A stretch of 64,000 bases of DNA from assembly GCA_028564705.1 (NCBI GenBank), contig JAPXFQ010002095.1, positions 558,001-622,000 of the forward strand, given 5' to 3'. The translations under genes were made by a program, and so were the position numbers. The notes beneath the pieces were generated by a model. That model saw only the letters and a program-made list of their open reading frames with translations, did not search any database and had not been told where the DNA came from. Within the stretch, counting starts at the first letter, position 1. Every line of letters begins with the position of its first letter. Source of the DNA: Apricaphanius iberus (taxonomy: Eukaryota > Chordata > Actinopteri > Cyprinodontiformes > Aphaniidae). Below are positions 42,501-57,500 of the stretch, piece after piece.

Positions 42501-45500
42501 CAGCAAAAACCAGCTGGCGAACTCGACCAGGAGACGGTGTCATGAGGCGCTTACGCTTTTATTTCTGGGGTCAGAATGCTGGAAGGTTTGGAACCACTGC
42601 TCTACAGAACCAGATGGAGTAACACACAGCTGGACTCTGTTAAGGGTCATCTACGATACGGATATGATGTTTGAAAGTTGACACTGATGCATGTTTTTAT
42701 CATTAGTAGAGTTGATTACTGTTTTCTGCTTTCTGTTCTTCCCAAAAAGACTAATTCAGGTTTACAGCTTTTACAAAACTCAGCAGCTCATGTCCTGATG
42801 AAGGACCAGGAGGTGGAAGCACATTACACCGGTCTTAGAATCACTGCATTGGCTCCCCGTATATTTTAAGGTTCTTTTAATGGTTTTCAAGTGCCTAAAT
42901 GGTCTTGGGCCTTCTTATTTTACCATATGAACCTTTGCAATCTCTGTGAGGTCCTCTGGCAGCCATCTCCTTAAATCAGTACACAGACTCATGGTGAGGC
43001 CTCTTTCCATTATTATGGCCCTCACCTCTGGAACGGGCTGCCAGAGGACCTCAGGACCGCAGAGAACGTTCATGTTTTTAAGAGCAAACACAAGACTATA
43101 CTGAATAAAAATCAATGTTTTAATATTTAATCTTATCATATTTATCTCATGTTATTTTAATGTTTAAACTAGGGGTGTCAAATGATTGCGTTAATCTATT
43201 TTTTTCATCTTTGATTTCACTGTTTCTGTATGCTAGTTGCCTTTAAAGGAAATACGTTTTTATGCTTTGGGCTTCTTGTGCTTTAGTTGTTAATGGTTAA
43301 CCACACCCTGAAGTGGAGAGTCTAGCATTTCTCGTTCAAAATTAAAAGCGAATAGCGTCAAATCTAGCAACTTATTATGTGGTTATTGGAGACTTTGACT
43401 GTGAAACATGTAAGGTCGTTTCTCTTCTCACCGAGCAGCGGGGGGCGCTCTCCTGTCTCAGACCGGACAGACAGAAGGCAACCAGTCTGTAATGCAAAGC
43501 TGCAGCTCAAACCGGCCACTCACGCTGTATAGCAAGCCATTGTAATAAAAAATAAGGCGTATATTACATGTTGTTTCAACCCGTAACACAGGTGGACTCC
43601 GAGCAGATAGTCAAAGTCCAGAACGCTAATGAACTGGGCATGCTAGAAGAAGAAGTCGCAAAAACAGAATGTAAATGAAGGGATTGTATCTTTTCAAGTT
43701 GGTTAAATGCAATAAATTACTTCATAAAACCACTTTTTAAATCATATATAGCAAACCTTTGTTCAACCCTACTAGTGAGGGTTTTTCTCAGCAAATATTG
43801 GTGGAGATTAAAAATGAGATTAACTAGACCATAATAAAACAGCACCTATTTTTAACCTGTAATTTAATTTTTCTGCCTCAGGAGCGGTATGTAAGGCCTC
43901 TTTTTTAATCCATAAAGCACTTTAAGTTGCATCATTTTTATGACGAGTGCTTTAAAAGTAATGATTGACAGATCAGTCGATTGATTGAAAGGTAGCTAGC
44001 TCAAATGGGTTTTATTACAGGGTATCTCAGTAAAATGGGAAGATTTTTTGCGGGTTTAATTTCAAGATTTTTTTTTTTTTTGCCCACTTCACAATAATTT
44101 TTTACCTTTCATCCATCAGAATCTCAGCTACACAAACTGTGCTTCGCAGTGTTAACTTGTCAACATGCTAAAAAGCATCAGGGCATTGAATGCATGTTCT
44201 CACAATTCTTTGTTCTTTCGCGTTTTTCTGACGGGAGAAGATGGCTCCAGGTTCAGGAGTTCAGGCGGAAGGTCTTTCCCTTGAGACAGGAGCCAGGCCT
44301 TTTCCTCGCGCATCTTCCGCCTCTTTGCTCGCTCTGAGGGAAACCAAACAACACAAACAATTAGGTCCACCAACGGCTAAGAGACACCAGAGAGAGGACA
44401 TGTTTATCTCTGCTTTAGCTTTCCACATGAAAGGCAGGGTGGCCGCCCCCTGCTGGTTGGATCAAATACGACAGAGGGAGAGGGTCCTCTGATTAGATCT
44501 GTGCTGTGTCTATGGCCGGATGATACAGAGAACGAGTGAATCCATAAAAATAAAAGCCATATTCACCGATTTCGCTAATTATTGATATCAAAAAGTCGAG
44601 AAAAATATTTTAAGCAAAGCCTTGAGTAAATTAAGCAATTCTTTACTGAAGAAATTTCAATAAAATACACACGAAAACTGAAATTTAATTCAACTGAAAG
44701 TTTGTTGGAAAGAAAAAGACTCGAGTGAAATCAACAAATCGCCTGAATAGGAATGAAACAATACCACTTTTTTCAAACAGACACGTTACCGATATTTGGA
44801 ACTGAGTACTTGGTGATACAGAGTACCAATCCCGATGCTTCTACCACACAAAAAAATGTGATGAATTGTACCACGTGTTTTATTTTATTTTATGCTTGTT
44901 ACAAAAAATGGTGAATTAGATTTTAAAAATGACAACAAAACAAACATTTTCTGTAAATTTATTGCAGTGTTTCTGCATCTAAATGATCATATTTGAATAT
45001 ATTTTTTGTTTTGTGACAAACTTAAATAGTAGCTCTATCTTGATGTTTCTTTTAGGGTTTTCCCGAATTGATCATGTGGTTTCAGACTCGGGAACGTTGC
45101 CTCCCAATCAATCAGTGACTTTTAAATAATGTTCAATCCAAACAAGCTGAACAGAGAACAACTTATTAAAGTGAAATCAAACAGTTAGAATCCACCTGCT
45201 GCGGTCCCTGCTCCATATGGAACCATAATAATCAAATAGCCAATAGTCAATAATCAAATAGCATTCGTTTTAGTCATCAGGTTTGGGATTTTTGCCTCGG
45301 AAAGACAACTTCTCGTGCGGGTTTAGATGTTATTCTGTATCCAGTAGATGCTGCAGCACTGGAGACTGGCAATAAGTAGTCAGTGGGAATAATCTGTAAA
45401 AGTTACAGATTTTTCCTTCAGCGTTCTAAAAACCGGTCAAATACGGAAAATATTCAGTTAATGACACTTCTAATATATGCATTCTCATTATTAACTTTCT

Positions 45501-48500
45501 TTAAGTTGATGTTCCATTTGTTTTTATGTTAAACTTTTTTACATTTACTGTTGCACTAGAGTCCAAAAGTGAATAATTGAAGTTATTTATTACTTGATTG
45601 TTTAAGCTACCTCACAGAAGTGCTCCGTTTGTTAACAGAATTGTTAAATGTTAAAATAATAAGAATAAAAAAACGAAAACATCCTGGATCTGTTTTATCG
45701 CTCTTCTTTATCCTTTTTTTATGTATATGAATAATCGGATCGGGGTTCTGTATCGGCAGATACTCGAACTGGAGGGCAAAATAACCTGATCGGGACATCC
45801 CTGGTTACTTTACATTTCTTGTAAAAGTTTTACAACATTTTATTACATTAATGGCTCAGATCTTTGGTTTAGTTTGTGAAAAGCGGCCAATAAACCGATT
45901 CTGATTCAGCTCAGCTGTTAAAGCTAACCAGGTACTCACTGACGCAGGTATGTGCTTTCCATATCAGTTCAAAACCATTCTACGTATTAAAGATGAAAAA
46001 GGAAATAAAGCTTTTTATTATTGAATCAACCATTTATTTCCCTGATCTCACCACATCTGAATCGATCTATATTTATGTTCTTATTGAGTTGTCATCCATC
46101 CACCCAACCTTACCCTCCACAGCTTTGATCTTCTCCATCTTCTCCCTCTGCTGCTCCTCCTGCAGGAGGCGCTCTTCCTCGCGGCGCTGCTCGGCCAGCA
46201 GAACCTGTCGGTCCAGTTCTTCGTCTTTCCTCCTCTCCTCCTCTGATCTGGCCTTCGGGTCGTACTGGAAGCAGAAACAGGAGCGTTTCACTCTGCAGCC
46301 GGGCTGTTTCTACATGTTCGCTCATAACTTGGCGCACCTCTTTCTCCTGTTTGACGGGGGAACCAAAGGACGTCCGGACCGGAGCCGGATCCAGTAACTT
46401 CTGCTGCTGCTCTCGCTCCTACAGAACACAAACCAGAAGTAAAGACCTGACGTTTGGTTCCGTTTCTAAAACTTCCAGTGTGTCTTTTATATGTTAACAT
46501 GATCTTCATGAACAGACTTCAAATAATCAAACTTTATAAAGTGCTTTTCATGCAGTGCTGCATCTCAAAGTGCTTTACAGATTAAAATTACAGAATGTTC
46601 TTTACCAGGCGATCCCAGTTAGTTGAGAAAAGATAAATAAAATTTGATTTAGGTTTCCACAAAGCGATTTAATGGTTTTAACATCCCTCCGTGTGTGTCG
46701 GGCCGGATGGCTGAACATCGTGAACTTGTTGAAGGCGTTCTCCTGTTAAAAGGGAGTTTTTCCTGTCCACTGTCACCTGCTGCCCTGTGCTTGCCCACGA
46801 TGTGACGTCCGACAGAACCAAAGAGTCCATTTGTGTGCGCGTGCGTTTGCGAGAATGATGAAGGATGTGGGTGGGAAACGCAGAGGAGAACAAATGTAAT
46901 GTTGTAAAGAAGCTGAAGAGAAGTAGGAGGATGTTTCCCATCTGTTCTACAGAGCAGCAGCCTCTGATTCTGGCTCCTTTGAGTCCCCAGACTCTCCGGC
47001 ACACATCAGAGCGAGCGCCTCGGGGGCCGCCACGGTCAGGGCGGACGGGATCCTGCAGCCCAGCGGAGCTGTCAGTCAGACGGCCGTTCTGCCTCCAGCT
47101 GAGCTCCTGCTGTTCGTCAGCGGCCCGTTAAATGGCTGCTGACAGCATTCAGCGAGGAGGCGACATCAAGCCTTACTTTAAATCTGACCGGGAAATAAAT
47201 CACAGAGTGGTTTAGTGGAACTAATTTGAGCTTCAAGGAGAACAAAATCTAACCCTGTTTCTGGTTCTGTTGGACCGTAGAAGCGTCACTACTCACAGCA
47301 AATTCCATAAATGTCGACATCATTGCTCTCATTCGCACTATTTTACTTGTTTCAAATAACGTTTCTGCTGTTATTTGCACTATTTTTTACTTGCACTACT
47401 TTCTCTAATTGTAAATTTTATTAATTTTCTTTTTTTCACTTTATGTAAAAGAAGCATTTTTTACTGCATAAATACATCCAAATATTGCTTGGTTCTATTT
47501 TTGTTTTTATTTTAATAACTACAGAGTTTTTTAATGTTGTCCATAATTGTCACTGTTTTGTTTTTTTTGTCCCCTGAGCGTCAACCAATCAGAGCGCACC
47601 GCTGTAGTGACGTCGCCCGACTGATTAAAACATCTGTACCATAATGTTTGTGTTTCCTGGCAAACAGCCTCGTCGCGTTGGAGCTATTTGTGTTGGCGGA
47701 GCTAAATAAATGATTAATTTAACAAACAAACCGTAATCTATAGTCACTTATTATTGTAACAAAAATAAAAAATGAGCTTATATTCGGCACAACAGCACTC
47801 CCTCTTGTTTGATTTAACGCTCTGAACTCCCAGAGGAATAGAGCTAGTGATTGATAAGCAAACATGGTGAAATGAAGGAGTTTAGTGGCAGATAATTCCT
47901 TATTTAGAGGCTGACCTTTGGTTACCCCATTAACTCCCATTATATGGATCTAAACTTCTCCTGAAGGACTCCTAGTGGCTCCTAACGTCTCTGGGTGAGT
48001 AAGTGTATGTAATGCAGGCTAGAAATGAGGCCCAGGTTGAACAAGAAACTACTTCCCTACAACTGTGTTGCAAAATAATGGTGACTGACACGCCGAATAG
48101 CCAATGGAACAGTGTTATTATCGTTAACGAAAACGAACAAAATGACGAAAACTAGAAGCAAAAAAACAGATTTGTTAACTGAAATAAAAATTAAAACGAG
48201 AATTTGAAACAAAATGAACTGAAACTGTAATGAGTTTTCACAAAACTAACTAAAATGAATAAATTTAATGGGAAAATGTGCTTAGTTTTGGTTTCATACA
48301 GTGCCTCATAAAGTCTAGAAGGAATATTTCTACGTCGCCTTCTGCCTTCGCGCTGTCACCACAAACAGAAGCGATCATCTGTGTTGTGCCTTTTCAGTCG
48401 CACAAAATGCCTTGATAAAAACCACAGAAAAGGAAAGTTGGATACAATCCCATCGACTCGCCTCGTTTCAAGGAAATAAAAGACGACTTTGACCCCTAAC

Positions 48501-51500
48501 CCTGTAAACTATCAGAAGAAGATTGAAACGATGATTAAACAGTCTGCAGCAAAAAAACTTCATAACAGGTGAGCTACGACGGCTAACAAGCAAGCTAACA
48601 CTGCGACTCCAAACTGTAAACAATAGCAAATGGAGCCGGTTTTACACCAAAGCTGTGTAGCTGGTGTAGGTTGTGTTTGTATCCGCTGTGTTGATGGAGA
48701 AATAATCCTCTCTCTGGTTGTTGGTGGCTTTTACTGGTTGTACTGCATCATCCCAACATGTCACGGTGTGGTCCGCCTAGCGTCATGTCAGCAAAGGCTG
48801 GGAGAAAAGCGCAAATGTGCAAAATGATCAAAAGCATCATGTACTTAAGGTAGTTTGGCTTTTGTTTTATTATGTCGCCACTCAGTGTTTTTATAAAACT
48901 GTAGCATTTGCATTAATCGTTGGGCTTTTTAATGCACAGGTGCTATTATTGTGCTTAAAGAACCATTTATCTTTTATACTTGTCGGATTTGTATGGTTGT
49001 TAATCTGGCCCAATACATTTTCTGAGATTGGGTTATACATTTTTTATTTTATTTTTGTCTTTCCCCGGTACACAACTTGCTTAATGAAAAGACTAAAACT
49101 CAGATTCAGATTAATTTATTTGTTGATCAGGACAGTTTGAGCAGGTTTTCTTCTTGTAAAGTGCCTTGAGATGACATCTGTTGTGAAACGGCGCTATATA
49201 AATAACCTGAATTGAATGTTAACATCAGACATGCTGAAACACGCCAGAATTTGCCATGGGCTAGTTTTCATCTGTAGTCCTGTGCCAGTTATAAATTCGG
49301 CTTCCTAGACTGAAACTAACTAAAACTGAAACTAATAAAAACTAAACTGAAACTAAGCATTTTCAAAAAACTAAACTACCTTAAAATTGTAAAAACTAAC
49401 TAAAAATAGACAGAATTTGAAATATTAAGTCAAAAACTGAATAAAACTAATGAAAATGTTTAAACTATTATAACCCTGCAATGGAATGATGTATGTGACG
49501 TGACGGGCTTTAGCGATGGACGCCTAACTACCAGGTTTTAGTTACGTTCCGGTAAGAGATGCTTTTGGCAACGTGTCAAAGTACAGCATAGAGGGCGCTG
49601 CTGAGCTCCGTTAGAGTAGAGACGGTTATGATTCTGGCCATTGTTGGTTTTAATCAGAGCGTTACAACGATGAAATGTCAGCTTTTTCAGTGTATTTAAA
49701 ATATATATAAATACACATTGAGTAATAATAGCACTCAGACAGAAGTTCACTGCTCTGTGGGGAACTTCGGGGTGTTTTCTTCCAAAGGGAACCAAACCAT
49801 AACTCTAAGAACAGCTTTAACTTTTCTGTTGGTATTTTGTGCTTTTAAAACATTTAGGGTGAAATCTGCAGGAATGTTAAGCGGCCAGTTTATGATTGGC
49901 TGAATTGGACAGTACTGTCTTAGGTTTAAGTAATAATGTGAAATGAACTGGAATGAATTTGTATCGATTCGGAGGAAGATCCCGACGTGAAGCGGTGAAC
50001 TCTGACCTTGTGCTCGATCATGCTGCTGATCTCAGGCAAAAAGTTCTGGCTGATGACGCGGTAGAGGTGGCGGTCCTGCGGGGAGGTTTTGTCCTTGATG
50101 CTCTCTGCCAGGCTGATCCACTGTTCCTCCGTTTCACACACCAGGGACCAAGCGCCTCGCTTAGGGGCTGCCAGAAGAACAGCAGAGAATCACTGGAGCC
50201 CTGAGGACGCTCTGAGCTCTCCCAGAGACGGCGAGGCTTACCTAAGCGTGGAGGAACGTCATCCAGCCCGTTTTCTGTCTTCGTTTCTGTCCCCTCGCTC
50301 TCCTCTTCGCTGGGCAAAATGAAAAGGAGAATATAAATGAACCTGTAATCTACTGGAGCTGGGGTCTGCAGCTCCAGTCGCTGTGACAATCAGAGAACCA
50401 TTGACCTGATTCAGCACCTGGACCAACATACAACGTTAAAGAAGACGCATGTACAGCCCAATAAAGTAGGTCATCAATTACATTTTTGTTTATATTGACT
50501 TAAACATTTTTGCGTTTCCATAAAAACACTTTAATTAAAGACTTTTTCACAGTGTTTAGCGCTAAATTCTTTTAAATGAACTTAAGTTTTAGTTACTAAT
50601 ACAAGTTCTGAACTTCTATATGTTTTTAGTGGCCTGTGTGCCTCAACGATCTTATCTTAAACACTCAAATACTAAAGAAACATGATTGCTGGATGGTTTT
50701 GAATATAAGAAATAATCAGATGTCAGACTGTATGCGGTTCATTACAGAGTAGTTTGGGTTAAAGTTATCAAGGACGTTTACATTGAAATCGTTTAGTTTT
50801 TTCATAAAGTCACATAATTCAAACTTTTTAGTGTTCCCAGTAAAAAGACAACCTGATTATTTTAATATCCCAAGATCAATAGCGCACACTAACATAAGAA
50901 GATGTTTTATAAAGTAATATTAGGTAGATGTGTCATCAGGTTTTTGTTTTCAGGTAATTTTAATGATTATAGCTCAAAGACGCCGACTTTTATACCTTCA
51001 TGTGGCGCTACAGAGAAGAGGGTCTTCCATGCCATATGCCTAATAGCACTAGCTGTCAAAGAAAATGTTATTGCATTTATAAGTTTTATTCATTACTCAG
51101 TGCCTAGATAAAACATTGCTAAGTTATAGCTTAGTTATTGCTTAGTTATGCTTTGTTATTTCTTAGTTATTGCTTAGTTATGCTGTCCTGTGACACATCC
51201 TGTTTGACTGCTAAAACAGAGTGTTCTTTCTCTCAGCAAGAGAGATTGATCAGAGAATAGACTTCAAAGTACTTTTATTAGTCTATAATTCATTAACTGC
51301 ACCAGAGTACATTAGAGATCTGCTATCATGGTACAAACCATCCAGATCACTCAGGTCCTCCAGCTCTAGTTTACTGATCGTCCCCAGAACCAGAACCAAA
51401 CATGGAGAAGCAGCTTTTAGTTTCTATGCTCCTCATATCTGGAAAAAACTACCGGGAGAATGCAAAGCTGCAGAGACACTGAACTCTTTTAAATCTAAAA

Positions 51501-54500
51501 TAAAAACGTACCTTTTTAGAAATTATACCATTATTTCCAATACTGTTATTAATTGTTTTTATCCTAATTTTGTTTTAGGAATGTCCGTGTATTCTTTCTC
51601 TCAGTTATTTTATGTTTTAATTTTCACATTTCTGTAATCGTTAAACTCATTTTCAAGTCAGATAGGTTTACTTAATAGAAAAATGATCCTCTTTAACATC
51701 TATATTAAATAGCCTACGGTATTAAGTGTTAGATTGAATGTTATTTTAGATTTAAAAAACAAATACCCTCCTGGACAAATGTATTAAAAAGTTATTTTCC
51801 TTTCTTTCTTTTCTTGCCTATGAGAAATAACTTATTTAAACTGAGCAGCCCTGTCTTTTTTATGGGCTGGGTCTGTGAGAGACTGCTGTGTCTTTCAAAA
51901 TAAAAGCATGACATACTGTACAGAACCTGGATTTATTGCTCAGCAGATCCACATTTCTGCATCAAAATAAGTTTCTTTGTTCGGATGTAATGTCGAAATG
52001 TGATCCGATCTAAAATAAATCTGTCAGCCAGAGTGAAATGATTCTAAACAACAAGAGTTTCCCCATAAACTGAATAATTAGGAAATTATTATTCTAAAAT
52101 ATTGTAGATGAAACAACAGATGAATTGGTCTGAGTTATCTTCAGACAAACACATGACCAACAGTCCTGTTTAAAATAAATGTATAGGCGTAAATAAGCAG
52201 TAAATCTGTGCAGAACAAGCAGATTTACCTCAGATTATAGTCTTCCAATTTTTGTTTCTTTGGTGGCCTTCCCCTTCTCTTCTTCTCTGGTAACGTTGGA
52301 TCAAACTCACTGGAGGAATGTTAAAAAAGGGTAATTAGCTGCTTAGACTTAAACAAACCATATTAACAGGTGGTGGCGTCCCGCTCCGATAAAACCAGAA
52401 GAAACACGATCGGCAGCATTAAGACAAACACTCCTACCTCAGCCTCTCGGCTTTCCTTTCACCTGGCTCCTCTTTGTACATGCGAGTGCCATAAAAGTAC
52501 CAGTAGAGGGCGCCGTCTCCATCTCGCCCCAGGGGTTCCACCCTCAGGCTATCTGCATCCAGCCCCTACAGGTGGAGGAGGTGGAGAACAGCGTCGTCAT
52601 TTAGAAGTCACAGAGACATGAGTGATTCCAGCATTTAACATTTTTAAAATATTAATGCGGAGCTCAAACTGCATCATTTTCAATCAGCTGTGAGCCTTCG
52701 GTGGTGCAGGTTTCAACTTAAAGAGTTTGTTCAGAAAAAGCGTGTCGGGACGGAACCTTCAGCAGGTCGAAGACGTCGGCGGCGTCCAGGCGGTAGTCGC
52801 AGAGTCGGTGCAGCAGCTCCACCTGGGTGCGAGGCGGCAGGCTGTGGAACGGCCCGTCGTGCAGCGGGTTGGTCTTCCCCTCCTCCAGCTCCCACCTGTA
52901 GCTGATGATGTCATCCAGGTAGCTGCTGAACGTCTGCGGGCTGAACACAGCAGGAGCCTCAACATCTACCCAACTACTCGACATCAAACTATGTTTTACT
53001 CATCTGTGATCATATATAATAGACTTAAAGGGAAAGTTTTTTTTTTTATTTATCGCAAATATTACATTTATTTACTCACCCAGACAAGTGAGGAGTTAGT
53101 TGGGTTCGTTCAGGAGAAGTTTATATCCAGTCTGATCAGCGTATATCCATATAATGGAAGTCAATCATGGCAGGAGATTTGCTGCCTATAAGAAGTCATT
53201 ATCTGCCCCAAAAACTCCTTCATTTAACCAGGTTTTATTATTCATCGTTAGCACTACTAGGAGGTGTTTATCAGTTCAGTTCCAGGGTGATTTAGGGGCA
53301 ATAATACAACCACATTAACACGTGAGCAGGACTTTCACTCTGTGCTCTACAGAAATACTGCAGACATCGACATGCTTCATGTTATACATATATACGGGTT
53401 GACGCAGCGCCGTTATCCGTGGACACAAGAGCTCTCCGTCACCCACGCAAGGACGGATGGAGTATAGCCCCATTTTCTAACCATCCGTCTCCGTCAACGG
53501 AGAGCGTATGCATCTGATTGGTCGGCTCAGCAACAGCCAGAGATCGTTTCACCAGAACGGGGCGCTATGATCGCTGTGATCAGTAGTTAATGCGGCGTTT
53601 GGCCACTATATGCTTTATATTGAAGGATAACTTATCTAATCTGTTCTATTGGTGACTTCCAACACAAGGAGGTGTAGGAAAACAAATAAATAGGCTGCTG
53701 TGTTTGTTTCCAGAGGATTCTATGAGCTGCACTTCTAGTGAAAAGCTTCACAGCTCAATCAAAACTTCATCGCTCCATGAGGAAGAAATGCGTTCACAAG
53801 CCTAGAAAAAAAAACTGAAACGGCGGGTTGATAGTAGGCAGAGACGCCATGAAAAGTTAGCGCCCCCTGCTGTCCTGGTCGAGAATTGTTTTGCCTCACT
53901 GAAATAGGCCTGTCGCGATAATCAATAAATCAATTAATTGACCAATAATTAAAAATGCGCTCGGTAACTTTAACAGGCTCGATAATTTTTCATTGACTGA
54001 AGTCGCAGGATAATGAGTTAACGTTGCTGCATCCGTCTCGACTGGCTCCTCTCGGTTTAGCGTAAAGAGTGAACCCTCCTGTCAGCCGCTGTGTCTCTGT
54101 GTTTGTGGAGGCGGAGCATACCTGGAGCTGGAGCAGCGGAGAGAGTAGAGTAGTCGATAACCATGGAGTTGGTTTCTAAGCCGGACGCAAGAGCCGACGT
54201 GTGGGAACATTTTGGATTTAAACCAAATGAACGAGGTGAACCACAAAACATTAATGAGCCAACATGTCGCATTTGTTTTTAAACGGTTTATGCTAAACAC
54301 GGCAACACGACGAATCTGCACGCTCACCTCAAACACAACCTCCCCGCTCCAGTTTTCCCAGCTGGGTAAAAAAACATCTACCAAAGAGGCAGAGGGACCC
54401 TCAACTTCTTCCCGTCAGTCCATCATCACGGGGGCATTTATGAAACAAACAAAATATAAACGAGACAGTGCCAAATGGTGCGCACTCACAGACGCCGTGG

Positions 54501-57500
54501 TTCGCCACATAGCCAGATGCAACCGTTTAACACAGTGGAAAAGACGGCTTTTCGACAAATGTTACAAACAGGATTGGAAGTGTTAAATGTCTGAACCTAA
54601 TGTTTAACATATATTGAAGTGCAATTTTGTTTACAGAAATGTTATGTTATTGTTTCAATTGTTTTTATTTAAGTGCTTTTTTTTGTTCATATGTTTTTCT
54701 TGGTCATTATATTTATTTATTTTGGATATTTACAATGTCTTTTCATAATACAATTCCAGTTTCAATTATTCTTAAAAAAAAAGTTAATTTATCTTTAATC
54801 TTTTGTACTTGCATTTTTATTCCATTATTATTAGATTAGCTTAAAATGTATGTAAAAATGGCAATATTATCGTTTATCGCAATAATTACTGGGGCAATTT
54901 ATCGTCCAGCTAAATTTGTTATCGTGACAGGCCTACACTGAATACGTCTGAGAGCAAATTTGTAGTATAAACTAGGCTTGAGTTCAGCTTCTACACGCCC
55001 CCCTTTTCTGCAACCTATGCAGACTTCAGCTGTAATGGAGCCAATTATTCGGCTCCTAACTTCTCTGGGTGAGTAAATTAACGTAATATTTGCTAAAAAA
55101 TAAGGACCAGTTTGGAAAAACAACAAACTTCTCCTTTAATATTTCAAATCAAAAGGTTTCCTTTTGACAAAGAAGACGGAGATCTCTACAGTAAACTGTT
55201 TTTAAATACACTACTTAAACGAAATAAAGTGAACACTTAAACATCACACTATAACTCCAAGTCAATCCCATTTCTGTGAAATCAAACTGTCCATTTAGGA
55301 AGCAACGCTGTTGTTTAAATGGATCACAGAACACTTCTCAGTTCCTTTCTGGCTGACGTTTTGGTGAGACAGAGTCTATTACCCACACAAGTGGCTCATC
55401 CAGGATGGGACGTCAATGCGAGGTTTGCTGTGTCTGTCAGCGTCCAGCGACGGACGGAGGCGCTACCAGGAGACAGGCCGGTACATCAGGAGACGTGGGG
55501 GAGGACGTAGGAGGGCAACAACCCAGCAGCAGGAGCGCTACCTCCACCTCTGTGCAAGGAGGAACAGGAGGAGCAGCGCCCTGCAGAACGACCTCTAGCA
55601 GGCCACAGATGTTCATGCGTCTGCTCCAACTGTCAGAAACAGACTCCATGAGGTGGTAGGTCGGGCCCAATGACAACAGGTGGGGGCAGTGCAGGACGTT
55701 TGGCATTCACCAGAGAACACCAAGTTTGGCTAATTCTCCACCGTCACCCTGAACCACTTTTTTAATGTCCGATAAGTCAGACTTTGGCTATATGCCGATA
55801 CCGAGTACACATCCGACTGGCTCGGTTGCTGCTTGTATCCTTTAAAGAACCAAACTCCACTTGCTCTTCACTTGATGCTGAGCCAAATGCTTTATAAGCT
55901 TGCTGCTGTTAACGGTAGCGCCTTTTGTACCACCTCTGGAAACTTCCGTCCTACATATGAGGCAACAGGGTTTGCATTCTAGCAACGTGAAACAAGCATC
56001 ATGCAAGATGCTGTCACCGCCTGCGTCTGTATGTGGCAGGAAAAAATACGCCAGACTGCCGTTAGCTACCCAGATGAGATCCTGGTGAGACCATCGTGCC
56101 GTCGGCCCCTTTGGCCAACACCAGGTAGGATTCCTTAACTTTCACATAAACTGCTCAAAAGATTGAATGAAATTAGCCCCTTCCCCCACACCTGAATCCA
56201 CCTGAGAAGATTTGGGACATCAGGTCTCGCTCAACCCACCAACGCCACAGGAGGAGATCCCAGAGGAGCCCATCCTCCACCTCATCAGGAGCATGCCCTG
56301 TGTTGTAGGGAGGTCATACAGGCAGGTGGAGGCCACACCCACTGCTACGCCCCACCGTGCCTCAGCGTTGGATCAGCCTGTAGTCTGTTTATCCACGTTA
56401 ATTTTGACTGTCACTCCAAATCCAGACCAGGTCGATAAATTTGATTTGCATTAATAATTCAATAATTTTTGTGGGATTTTGTTGTCAGTATGGCTGCAAC
56501 AAATTATTATTTAGATCATCTCTGAAGTGGATGGGGTCTCGACTCGATTAACTGATTAATAGGATTAGAGGAAAATGTTCAAAAGTGCTATGGAAACTGG
56601 GCAGTGCTGGGCAGTATGGCAACATTTTCATACCACTAAATAAATAAAAAAACATTTAATGGTATGTTTTTCCATACAAGACCGTTCATATCCACATTAT
56701 CTTATAAGAATGAATAACATAAAAATGTGCTTTAAATAGCCCATTTTACCATTTTCCAGACACAGGTGAATTATATAAAAATAATTAAAATGATTATGAT
56801 TCTAGTAGACATTCTTGATGTTCTGAGGCTGAAAGTAAATTTGTTTTTTAACCTCACGTTGACCTAAGCAGCAAATTGCATCTTGTACTGGCTTTGCTTG
56901 TAGTACTGAAGAATTCCGCTAGGGGGCAGAGTATAGACTCAGACCGGATTTTGCCAAAGAAGAAGTAAAATAAACACGGTGACCGTAGGAGATTATTAGC
57001 TGGTTAATATTCAGATTACAACAGAAAAAAAAGATAGCAGAAGTATCGTAGATGGTATTTAAAACATATTTACAGCTATTAAGGATTTCTTTCCTACTTG
57101 TTTTGCCGCCGTTGACCGCAGACAGTCAAAGAGCGCTCAACACTTCCCCCTACTGGTTACTCATACAAGTGCTAGTAAAAGATTTGCTGTTTCGGTTCTC
57201 GTCTGACCTTTTAAAGCCGATAAACTGACTCCTCTTTTTTGATTATTTCCTCAGCATTGTGTGCTTCGTTCTTCTAGCTCCTACTAGCAGCTGTACTTCG
57301 TTAAAAACCATTACTTTTAACACTGTAGTGAAGAGTGTGTAGCAGTGAAATCGGTCCCCTCTGAAACACTTCCCCACATTAAACGTTCCAGAAGTTTTCT
57401 GAACTATTCACCGGTATAGCGGTATATTAAAAATTTATATCATAATGGTTTTTAGTATGAACTGATATACCACCCAGGTCTAATGGAAACTTTTTTTCCC

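Larger units (their letters stand above)
53390..54995. mobile_element. Middle element, copy 2 of the AGCCTAGTTTATAC family
   Basis: Shares ordered blocks with 7487-8020 (GATTGGTC, CAACAGCCAGAGATCGTTTC, GAAAAGTTAGCGCCCCCTGC) and ends in the inverted terminus GTATAAACTAGGCTT. Split by the hAT insertion at 53905. Confidence 0.6.
53025..55139. mobile_element. Outer TTAA-target element of a three-level nest
   Basis: The left end TTAAAGGGAAAGTTT (53025) and right end AAACTTCTCCTTTAA (ending 55139) are inverted repeats including TTAA. Between them, a second element begins near 53390 and ends near 54995 (GTATAAACTAGGCTT), and inside that lies the hAT element 53905-54935. Confidence 0.6.

Noticed and set aside
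53025..55139. Possible independent host zinc-finger gene from the BED-finger frame
   Set aside because: It lies within hAT inverted repeats with a target duplication and has in-frame stops.
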